The notes under the pieces were generated by a model that was given only the letters and a program-made list of their open reading frames with translations, ran no database searches and had not been told where the DNA came from. Position numbers and translations under genes: made by a program. From Verrucomicrobiales bacterium (GTDB taxonomy: Bacteria; Verrucomicrobiota; Verrucomicrobiia; Verrucomicrobiales; DEV007): a stretch of 64,000 nt of DNA. This document shows positions 42,068-49,782 of the stretch, one piece after another (the first letter of the stretch is position 1; every line of letters starts with the position of its first letter). Location of the stretch: NCBI GenBank assembly GCA_021648365.1, contig JAKISY010000004.1, positions 40,078-104,077 on the forward strand, read 5' to 3'.

Positions 42068-43507
42068 ATGGCACGTCTGAAAAAGCCGAATCTAGATTCC
42101 GTCACTACGATCAACGTAGATGGCTCCCACTTTAGTCCGCAACCAGCGGACGTGAAGGGGCCGTTCACCTCTTGGCGACGTTGGTTTGGGCTGATTTTAT
42201 TAGTGGTCTATGTGGCATTGCCGTGGATCGAGATCAATGGTTATCCAGCGCTGTTTTTTGACCTGGCGCAGCGTCGCTTTCATTTGTTTGGGCTGACTTT
42301 TCTAGCTCAAGATTTGTGGTTGGCTTTTTTTGTTATTGCTGGTTTGGGATTGGGCTTGTTTTATATAACCTCTTTGTTTGGTCGATTGTGGTGCGGTTGG
42401 GCGTGTCCTTACACCGTTTTTTTAGAGCAAATTTACCGTCGGATTGAGCGTTGGGTTGATGGCGATGCTGCGGCTCGGCGTAAGTTGCAGAAAGCACCTT
42501 GGACGAAAGAGAAGGTGGTCAAGCGTATGATCAAACACAGTTTGTTTATTTTGGTTGCCTTGATCATAGCCAATGTCTTTTTATCCTATTTCGTTTCTCT
42601 ATCGAGCCTCTACGAATACGTGCAGCGTCCGCCACTGGAAAATGCCAAAGCCTTCGGGGTGGTGATGTTTTTGACCTTGTGCCTGTATTTTTGTTTTGCC
42701 TGGTTTCGTGAGCAATTTTGCATCATCATGTGCCCTTATGGCAGGATTCAATCGGCTCTGACCGATGACAATACCATGGTCATTGGTTATGATAGCGTTC
42801 GCGGTGAGCCAAGAGGGAGGGGGAAGAGCTCTGATGCCGAAGCGGGTGATTGTGTGAGTTGTCAGCGGTGTGTGCAGGTGTGTCCGACGGGCATCGATAT
42901 CCGTAATGGTTTGCAGATGGAGTGCATCGGTTGTGCAGCGTGCGTGGATGCTTGTGATACGATTATGAGTCGCATGGGGCGCCCCAAGGGTCTGATTCGC
43001 TATGACTCTCTGGTGGGTTTTGAGGGTGGTAAGACTCGTTATTTGCGTCCTCGTGTGGTGGTTTACTCGGTAGCTTTGGTATTGGGTTTTTTAGCGATGA
43101 TTTATATGCTGTCGGGTTTGCACTCGGTGTTTGCGGATGTGAGTAGGATGAGTGGTCAGCCGTATTATGTGACAGATGAGGGGGTGAGGAATCAGTTCAA
43201 GATTCGTTTGATGACGAAGCTCAATCAAGCGACGACCTTCAGAATCCAGTTGGTGGATGCTCCAGAAGGACTGGTATTGAGTGGCTTTGAGGAGTTGATC
43301 ACTTTGGAAGCTCAGAGCGAAGTGGTGCGGCCATTTTTGGCGATGATTCCTACCGATCAATATACGGGGCAATTTGAATTGAAGCTGTCGATCACTGCGA
43401 ATCCCGGTGATGATAAACTGGTTAAGGCGGTTAGATTCATGGGGCCAAGCGCCTACCTGCTGCATGAGCAGGAGGAAAGAGACAAAGCTAAAAAAGAATC
43501 AAAATGA
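42068..43507 (+). CDS. ccoG: CcoG/RdxA, cbb3 oxidase accessory iron-sulfur protein
   Basis: 479 residues. A polytopic membrane protein with two ferredoxin-type clusters: CGWACPYTVFLEQIYRRIER in the membrane-adjacent region, then CVSCQRCVQVCPTGIDIRNG and CIGCAACVDACD. The C-terminal part after the last membrane helix is an Ig-like beta domain. CcoG is proposed to reduce Cu(II) for CuB centre assembly. Last residues overlap the next ORF by 4 bp. Confidence 0.94.
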   Translation: MARLKKPNLDSVTTINVDGSHFSPQPADVKGPFTSWRRWFGLILLVVYVALPWIEINGYPALFFDLAQRRFHLFGLTFLAQDLWLAFFVIAGLGLGLFYITSLFGRLWCGWACPYTVFLEQIYRRIERWVDGDAAARRKLQKAPWTKEKVVKRMIKHSLFILVALIIANVFLSYFVSLSSLYEYVQRPPLENAKAFGVVMFLTLCLYFCFAWFREQFCIIMCPYGRIQSALTDDNTMVIGYDSVRGEPRGRGKSSDAEAGDCVSCQRCVQVCPTGIDIRNGLQMECIGCAACVDACDTIMSRMGRPKGLIRYDSLVGFEGGKTRYLRPRVVVYSVALVLGFLAMIYMLSGLHSVFADVSRMSGQPYYVTDEGVRNQFKIRLMTKLNQATTFRIQLVDAPEGLVLSGFEELITLEAQSEVVRPFLAMIPTDQYTGQFELKLSITANPGDDKLVKAVRFMGPSAYLLHEQEERDKAKKESK

Positions 43508-43776
43508 AAGCGTGGATAACTAAAAGGCCTTGGGTTTGGATCGTGCTAACTTTTGTTTTGCTGATCAGTGCGTGGACGGTATTGATCAAAGTGGCACTGA
43601 ACAATCAACCCGAAGTGATTCCGGTGATTCGTGCGGGGGAGGGGGGCGCGAAGGATGTCGGGCATTGGATCCATCAATGGAACGACGGGGGCGTTTGTGG
43701 CAGGTTTGGTGACCAGTGTGCATTGTGCGGGCATGTGCGGGTTGTTGACCTGCGGTTTGGGAATAGCCAGTGGTAA
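43504..43776 (+). CDS. Small FixH-position membrane protein
   Basis: 90 residues as read. One membrane helix near the N-terminus (WIVLTFVLLISAWTVLIKVAL, about residues 12-32), then a polar part. By position it should be CcoH/FixH, an assembly factor, but it is shorter than usual and lacks the FixH beta domain. Its last 40 codons overlap the SafE-like gene in another frame, so either its true end is a recent truncation or the C-terminus is an artefact of a frameshift. Only the first 45 residues look like real protein. Confidence 0.45.
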   Translation: MKAWITKRPWVWIVLTFVLLISAWTVLIKVALNNQPEVIPVIRAGEGGAKDVGHWIHQWNDGGVCGRFGDQCALCGHVRVVDLRFGNSQW

Positions 43777-44356
43777 TGATCGCATCGGAGGGGTGAGCGC
43801 TTATCATGCAAGTCGTCTGTTTGCGTATATGATGCTGGGGGTTTTGACGGGGGCGATTGGTTATTATCCGGTGAGCAAGTGGATGGGCGGAGGCGCGAAT
43901 CTCGTTCCTTGGGTGTTGATTATTTTTTTGGTGTTAGTGGGTTTGGGGGCAGAGCGCTTTTTGCCAACAGTGCCGTGGTTGGATCGGTTGATTGAACGGT
44001 TTCGCCATCGTCTGACTAAAGGTTCGCGGGCGAAGAGGGGCATGATGATGGGCTTTGCCACGCCCTTATTACCCTGCGGCCCTTTGTACGCTATGCTGGG
44101 GATCGGTTTGTTGAGCGGTTCGCCGGTAAAGGGCGCAGAATTGATGTTAGCGTTTGGTATGGGGACTGTGCCGCTACTGTGGTTGATGCAGAGTGGTGCG
44201 GGATTTTGGCAGAAAAAAATCTCTGCGAAGAGGATGCAACAGATGCAACGAGGACTTGCACTGGTCGCTGCTTTGGCTTTGACTTGGCGATTCAGGGGGA
44301 CTTTGTGGTTTGTCGATCAGGTGTCGGCGTGTGGTTGCGATTTTCCTCATTCTTAG
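43655..44356 (+). CDS. Sulfite exporter TauE/SafE-like membrane protein of the cbb3 locus
   Basis: 233 residues from ATG 43655, which has a purine-rich (GGGGGAGGGGGG) stretch upstream; a GTG at 43631 is also open. Six or so hydrophobic segments, with a conserved CAGMCGLLTCGL motif near residue 24 and FATPLLPCGPLYAMLG near 134, typical of the DsbD/UreH-like SafE proteins found next to ccoI. They are thought to take part in metal or redox supply for cbb3 oxidase. Ends 19 bp before ccoI. Confidence 0.85.
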   Translation: MSGIGSINGTTGAFVAGLVTSVHCAGMCGLLTCGLGIASGNDRIGGVSAYHASRLFAYMMLGVLTGAIGYYPVSKWMGGGANLVPWVLIIFLVLVGLGAERFLPTVPWLDRLIERFRHRLTKGSRAKRGMMMGFATPLLPCGPLYAMLGIGLLSGSPVKGAELMLAFGMGTVPLLWLMQSGAGFWQKKISAKRMQQMQRGLALVAALALTWRFRGTLWFVDQVSACGCDFPHS

Positions 44357-44375
44357 TGCGATAGGATTGAGAATC

Positions 44376-46796
44376 ATGGCTAGCTCTGAGATAGATGAAG
44401 ATTTTGGAAAGTCTGAGGGTGGCAAAGCTGAGCGCCATCATGCTGAATGCCTACATTGCAGCACGGGGTTTGTTTTGAGGGCAGGGACGGATCGTGAGTT
44501 TTGTTGTGCGGGTTGCCGCTTTGTTCATCAGTTGATCGATCAAGAGGGCTTGGATCGCTTTTATCATCTTAAGGGTGACGATGTGATGACTCCAGTGAAG
44601 TCGCTCGCTTTTCAGGAGCGAGATTGGGACTGGTTGCAGGCTGAGGTGGACTTAGCTGAAACTGCGGTGGAGCAGGGAGCAGCAGTTAAAAGGGTTTTTG
44701 AATTGCAAGGATTGTCTTGCGTGGCTTGTGTGTGGTTGATCGAAAAAGTGTATCAGCGTCAGTCAGGAGCTTTGCGGATCATCGTCGATACGCAGCGGGG
44801 AAGGGTCACTTTGTGGTGGCAGAAGGGCAAGTTTGTAGCGACGGACTTTGCCAAAGAGCTACTCAGATTTGGTTACGCTATGGGAGCCGTCGGTGAAGGT
44901 GGGCATGAGCAACGAGCGCAGTCACGCGAACTCGCCACTCGAGTAGGAGTGACGGGGGCGCTGGCGATGAACGCGATGGCATTCACCTTGCCTAGGTATT
45001 TGGGTATGGGGGAGGATTTTCTGCTTGCTGGCGTGTTTGGCTTGATCACTTTGGCATCGGCGACGATTGCGCTATTGGTGGGAGGAGGTTATTTTTTTGG
45101 CAGAGCTTGGCGGGCGATGGCGGCGGGTTCGCTGCACATGGATTTGCCTATTTCTTTAGGATTGATCACGGCTTATATCGGTTCGTTGGTGGGTTGGTTG
45201 AGTGGCATGGAGTCCTTGATGTATTTTGATTTTGTCGCGGTGTTTGCTTTTTTGATGTTGGTGGGACGGTGGTTGCAGCAGAGCGCTTTGGAGAAAAATA
45301 GAGAACGAGTATTGAGCGGCGACCTCTGTTTGCGAGAAGTATTGGTCGAGGATGAAGAGGGCAAGATCGGCTTGATAGCGGTGGAAAAATTGCAGCGGGG
45401 ACAGCATTTTCTATTGAAGCCAGGAGATCCAAGTCCGGTCAATGCTCGTTTGGCTCGGGAGGATGGGGAGTTCAGTTTCGAGTGGATCAATGGCGAGCCG
45501 GAAGCACGCACGCTACGTAAGGGAAGCGAAATACCGGGCGGGGCGATGAATGTGGGGAGGTCTGATTTATCTTTGCTGGCGCTGGATGTTTTTGAAGGTT
45601 CGCGGTTGCAGCAATTGATGTCGGGCGGCGAAGGCATTGCGGAGTCGAGTCGAGAATTAGGCAGAGTTCTGCAATGGTATCTGATCGTGGTATTGGCGGT
45701 GGCTTTGTTAGGTGCAGCGGGGTGGTTGGTTTTTGCTCACGATGGAGCTAGAGCTTTCCAGGTATTTATCTCAGTATTGGTGGTATCCTGTCCCTGTGCA
45801 CTAGGTTTAGCTTTGCCATTTTTGGATGAACTGATCGTATCTAAGTTGCGCCGCTCGGGGATTTTTATCCAAGAAATATCATTGTGGTCGAGGTTAAAAA
45901 AGGTGAAGCGGGTGGTTTTTGATAAAACTGGCACGCTGACTCTCGATGCGCCTAAATTGATGAACCCTGAAGTGTTGGACAACTTGCAGCAGGATCAAAA
46001 AACGGCATTGGTGAATTTGTTGTCAGGAAGCCATCACCCCGTAGCACGAGCGTTGCGAGAGGAGTTGGCGACCCGTGGTTGGTGGCAGGTCGAGAAAGAG
46101 TCAATCGGCGGTAGCGTGAAGGAGGTTGTTGGTAGTGGGGTACAGTGGCAGGATGACGAGGAAAAGGTATGGAGCTTAGGTAAACCAGGGTGGCAGGAGG
46201 TGGGGGAGCAGCAAGGAGCGGTAAGCAGTGTTTTTAGCTGCGACGGAGTGAGCATCGCAGCGTTTGAGTTTGAAGAGGCGCTACGCGAAGATGCTGGAGA
46301 TGAGGTGCGTGCGCTGTCTCTGATGGGCTACGAACTGGGGATCTTGAGCGGGGATCAAGAGCAGCGGGTGGCGAACATTGCGGATAGCTTAGGCATTGAT
46401 CGCCGCTATGTATTGGCTGGGCTCAATCCGGAGCAGAAAGCCGAGTGGATTCTGCAACACGATCCCGACACGATTCTCTACGTGGGAGATGGTGCTAATG
46501 ACAGTTTGGCATTTGATGCTGCTGGGTGTCGTGGCACTCCTGCGGTAGGAACGGGGATTTTGGAAAGTCGTTCAGATTTCTATTTTCTCGGTCGCGGTTT
46601 GCACGCTATCAGAGAATTGCTCAACTTAGTGCACCAGCGACAGAAGGTCATTGTGAAAATTTTGACGCTTGCATTGGTTTACAACGTATTGGCTGTGATC
46701 GTCTGTTTGGCGGGATGGATGAACCCTTTGTTGGCAGCGGTGTTGATGCCGCTTAGTTCGCTAGCGGCACTATTTTTGGCTAAGTCGATTAAGTGA
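44376..46796 (+). CDS. ccoI: CcoI/FixI-type copper P1B-ATPase
   Basis: 806 residues from ATG 44376; a TTG-type start at 44310 would overlap the previous gene. An N-terminal Cys-rich segment (ECLHCSTGF, EFCCAGCRFVH) is followed by a heavy-metal domain with LSCVAC near residue 115, membrane helices with the CPC motif in VVSCPCALGLALPF, the phosphorylated Asp in VFDKTGTLT, a HP motif (SGSHHPVARAL) and GDGANDSLAFD. It pumps copper toward CcoN assembly. Last gene of the cbb3 locus. Confidence 0.95.
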   Translation: MASSEIDEDFGKSEGGKAERHHAECLHCSTGFVLRAGTDREFCCAGCRFVHQLIDQEGLDRFYHLKGDDVMTPVKSLAFQERDWDWLQAEVDLAETAVEQGAAVKRVFELQGLSCVACVWLIEKVYQRQSGALRIIVDTQRGRVTLWWQKGKFVATDFAKELLRFGYAMGAVGEGGHEQRAQSRELATRVGVTGALAMNAMAFTLPRYLGMGEDFLLAGVFGLITLASATIALLVGGGYFFGRAWRAMAAGSLHMDLPISLGLITAYIGSLVGWLSGMESLMYFDFVAVFAFLMLVGRWLQQSALEKNRERVLSGDLCLREVLVEDEEGKIGLIAVEKLQRGQHFLLKPGDPSPVNARLAREDGEFSFEWINGEPEARTLRKGSEIPGGAMNVGRSDLSLLALDVFEGSRLQQLMSGGEGIAESSRELGRVLQWYLIVVLAVALLGAAGWLVFAHDGARAFQVFISVLVVSCPCALGLALPFLDELIVSKLRRSGIFIQEISLWSRLKKVKRVVFDKTGTLTLDAPKLMNPEVLDNLQQDQKTALVNLLSGSHHPVARALREELATRGWWQVEKESIGGSVKEVVGSGVQWQDDEEKVWSLGKPGWQEVGEQQGAVSSVFSCDGVSIAAFEFEEALREDAGDEVRALSLMGYELGILSGDQEQRVANIADSLGIDRRYVLAGLNPEQKAEWILQHDPDTILYVGDGANDSLAFDAAGCRGTPAVGTGILESRSDFYFLGRGLHAIRELLNLVHQRQKVIVKILTLALVYNVLAVIVCLAGWMNPLLAAVLMPLSSLAALFLAKSIK

Positions 46797-47054
46797 AATG
46801 AGAGCCTTAGTATTTTGGTGGTTGTCAAAATTCACTGACGGTCTTCTCATCTCCGAGTTATCCCTATTTGACAGGGATGGAAAGCGGTGAAAGTGTGGAG
46901 CATGAGTGTCAATTTCCCCTTTTTATCTTCTCCAATGATGATGTCCGTCTGCAATCAAGCATCAGGGGACAATAAATGGAGAATGAGCAACGTAGCTTGC
47001 GAGAAATGGATGAGCCATGTGGGAGTTGGTTTAGCCGAGGGAGCATACTAGGCA

Positions 47055-47426
47055 ATGGTGATCTATGGAACAGCGCTCTTGTCAGGTTGTTTGTTAGTAG
47101 GATTGGCGCTGGGAAGAATACTGGGATGGGCGATTGGTATCCCTAAGAACATTGGGGGTGTGGGGATTGCTATGTTGCTTCTCATTTTGATATGCGACCG
47201 CTTGAAGCAGTCCGGTAAAATGGGATTATCCATGGAACGGGGGATTGCTTTTTGGAGCGCCATTTATATACCTATTGTCGTTGCCATGGCAGCGAGCCAA
47301 AATGTCCTTGCTGCGGTGAGCAGTGGCTGGATCGCCATTCTTGCTGGGGTGCTTTCGGTGTCAGTTTGTTTTGTGATGGTTCCAATACTTAGTAATATGG
47401 GTAAAGAGGAAGATCCTAAATTATGA
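47055..47426 (+). CDS. madL: Malonate transporter subunit MadL
   Basis: 123 residues, four hydrophobic helices. The start (YGTALLSGCLLVGLALGRILG) and the GIPKNIGGVGIAMLLLI segment are characteristic of MadL. MadL and MadM together form a sodium-linked malonate importer. The stop overlaps madM by 4 bp. Confidence 0.9.
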   Translation: MVIYGTALLSGCLLVGLALGRILGWAIGIPKNIGGVGIAMLLLILICDRLKQSGKMGLSMERGIAFWSAIYIPIVVAMAASQNVLAAVSSGWIAILAGVLSVSVCFVMVPILSNMGKEEDPKL

Positions 47427-48196
47427 ACATCATTGATTTCCTTCAAAAAGATGTGTTTATTAAATATAACTTGGTGACCGCCTTTGCCGTCGTCGGGATT
47501 ATGCTTTGGGTTTCCTATCTTATATCAAAGCATCTCACTCGTGGGCGAATTCATGGTTCAGCTATTGCCATATTTGCAGGTCTCGTATTAGCCTATTTTG
47601 GAGGGTATTGGATGAAGGGGGAAAATGGAATTGCAGACGTCCCTGCTCTAGCGGGTATTGGACTGATGGGGGGAGCGATGCTCAGAGATCTCGCCATTGT
47701 CGCGACGGCTTTCGGGGTTCGTATGGAAGAATTTCGGAAGACGGGTTTTTCTGGAATTCTGTCGTTGTTTGTAGGGGTGTTCAGTTCCTTTTTTGTGGGC
47801 GCTTGTGTCGCTTACGCATTTGGCTACCGTGACGCTACCAGCATCACCACCATTGGAGCTGGAGCAGCCACCTATATCGTGGGTCCGGTTACTGGAGGAG
47901 CTCTCGGGGCTAGTCCCGAAGTTATGGCGCTGAGTGTCGCGGCGGGGCTAGTGAAGTCGATCCTAGTAATGATTTGCACACCATTTGTCGCGAAATATCT
48001 AGGCTTAGATAATCCTAGATCGGCGATGATTTTTGGCGGTCTCATGGGGACGACCAGTGGCGTGGCAGGGGGGCTCGCAGCGACAGACCCTGAGCTGGTT
48101 CCTTACGGAGCGATGACGGCTACTTTTTATACTGGACTAGGCTGTTTGCTCGGTCCGTCGGTAATTTTTCTATTGATTAGGCTAATTGTTGAATAA
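47423..48196 (+). CDS. madM: Malonate transporter subunit MadM
   Basis: 257 residues, about eight membrane helices with Gly-rich motifs (SITTIGAGAATYIVGPVTGGALGASPEV, split over residues 135-162, and FGGLMGTTSGVAGGLAATDP). This is the larger subunit of the MadLM importer. Its stop is immediately followed by the start of the acyl-CoA synthetase. Confidence 0.92.
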   Translation: MNIIDFLQKDVFIKYNLVTAFAVVGIMLWVSYLISKHLTRGRIHGSAIAIFAGLVLAYFGGYWMKGENGIADVPALAGIGLMGGAMLRDLAIVATAFGVRMEEFRKTGFSGILSLFVGVFSSFFVGACVAYAFGYRDATSITTIGAGAATYIVGPVTGGALGASPEVMALSVAAGLVKSILVMICTPFVAKYLGLDNPRSAMIFGGLMGTTSGVAGGLAATDPELVPYGAMTATFYTGLGCLLGPSVIFLLIRLIVE

Positions 48197-49684
48197 ATGA
48201 AAGAACTCGAATTAATTACCCAGGCTCGTTCGCATCGCGAACAGATTGCCGTGAGAACGGAGCTAGCTAAGCACACCTATGCAGATTTGCTGGTTCGATC
48301 TGAAATATTAGCAGCTACCCTGTTGGACGAGATAGATGATCTGGCTGAGGCTAGGATCGCTTTTCTGATTCCGGCTGGGTTTGAGTATGTTGCGACTCAG
48401 TGGGCCGTATGGCGAGCTGGGGGAGTGACCGTTCCTCTTTGCCTTTCCGCTGCGGAGCCCGAATTGGAATACACGTTAAGCGATTGCCAAGCATCCCAAT
48501 TGGTGGTTGCCTCAGCTTATAAAGAAAAGGTTGAGGCACTTTGTGAAAAGCTAAGTGTCTCGCTGTTGGTGATAGAGGAAATAAATGAGGTGGCTCAAAA
48601 GGTGTTGCCCGGAATCACGCCAGATCGCGCAGCAATGATTCTCTACACCAGCGGCACGACCAGTAATCCTAAAGGTGTCGTAGCAACTCACGCAAACATT
48701 CAAGCTCAAATAGAGAGCCTAAGCGAAGCCTGGGAGTGGTCGCCAAATGACCGTATCCCTCTATTTTTGCCCCTTCATCACATACACGGTATTATTAATA
48801 TTTGCTCTTGTGCGCTATGGGTTGGAGCGACGATCGAGCCGTTTCCTCATTTTGACTTGGAAAAAATATTGGGTAGGGTCAGGACTGGTGCCTATACCGT
48901 ATTTATGGCGGTGCCAACGATCTATGTCAAATTGATCAAAGCTATTGAATCAATGCCGGAGGATGAGAGGTCTGCCACCGTAGGAGGATTCTCCAAAATG
49001 CGTCTTATGGTTTCCGGTTCTGCTGCTCTCCCTGCCAGTATTCATGAAAAATGGACGGCTTTGACTGGTCAAAAACTTCTTGAACGTTATGGAATGACAG
49101 AACTCGGCATGGCGCTGTCAAATCCCTACCATGGTGAGCGCAGACCTGGGGCGGTAGGGGTGGCTCTTCCCAAGGTGGATGTCCGCCTCAAGAGCGAACA
49201 GGGCGAGTTGATCACCGTCGAAGATGAGCCGGGCGAAATCCAGGTGCGAGGGCCGGCTGTCTTTCATGAGTATTGGAATCGACCACAAATTACTGAGGAG
49301 TCGTTCGATGAAGGGTGGTTTCGCACTGGCGATATGGCGGTGATAGAAAGTGGTTATTTCCGAATCATGGGACGACTTTCGATCGATATTATTAAAAGCG
49401 GTGGATATAAACTCTCAGGACTCGAGATCGAAGCCGCTTTGTTGCAACACGAGGCGATATCGGAATGTGCTGTGATCGGCGTCCCTGACGAAACTTGGGG
49501 AGAGATGGTCGTCGTCGCTGCTGTTCTTGAAGCAGGAGTTGATTTGGAAATTGATAGTTTACGTGAATGGTGCCGAGACAGGCTTTCCACCTATAAGATA
49601 CCCAAACGACTATTAGTCGTTGAGGCTCTACCTAGAAATGCGATGGGTAAAGTAACAAAAATGGTGCTTAGGGAATTGTTTTGA
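48197..49684 (+). CDS. matB: Malonyl-CoA synthetase-type acyl-CoA ligase
   Basis: 495 residues of the ANL adenylating family. The P-loop motif MILYTSGTTSNPKGVV is near residue 150, then PLFLPLHHIHGI, LERYGMTELGMAL near 297, the acyl-adenylate hinge GRLSIDIIKSGGYKLSGLEIE near 391 and the Lys of NAMGKVTK near 485. Length and the tight link to madLM point to MatB (malonate plus CoA to malonyl-CoA). No malonyl-CoA decarboxylase gene is in the window, so the fate of the product (fatty acid synthesis or decarboxylation) is open. Confidence 0.88.
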   Translation: MKELELITQARSHREQIAVRTELAKHTYADLLVRSEILAATLLDEIDDLAEARIAFLIPAGFEYVATQWAVWRAGGVTVPLCLSAAEPELEYTLSDCQASQLVVASAYKEKVEALCEKLSVSLLVIEEINEVAQKVLPGITPDRAAMILYTSGTTSNPKGVVATHANIQAQIESLSEAWEWSPNDRIPLFLPLHHIHGIINICSCALWVGATIEPFPHFDLEKILGRVRTGAYTVFMAVPTIYVKLIKAIESMPEDERSATVGGFSKMRLMVSGSAALPASIHEKWTALTGQKLLERYGMTELGMALSNPYHGERRPGAVGVALPKVDVRLKSEQGELITVEDEPGEIQVRGPAVFHEYWNRPQITEESFDEGWFRTGDMAVIESGYFRIMGRLSIDIIKSGGYKLSGLEIEAALLQHEAISECAVIGVPDETWGEMVVVAAVLEAGVDLEIDSLREWCRDRLSTYKIPKRLLVVEALPRNAMGKVTKMVLRELF

Positions 49685-49782
49685 TCAAAAGTCATCTAGA
49701 AGGCTTTATAACATTTGCTTAGATATGTCATTGAAACACCTGATCTGTGTTAGGTCTTCTATGACAAGAACACATAAGAGAC

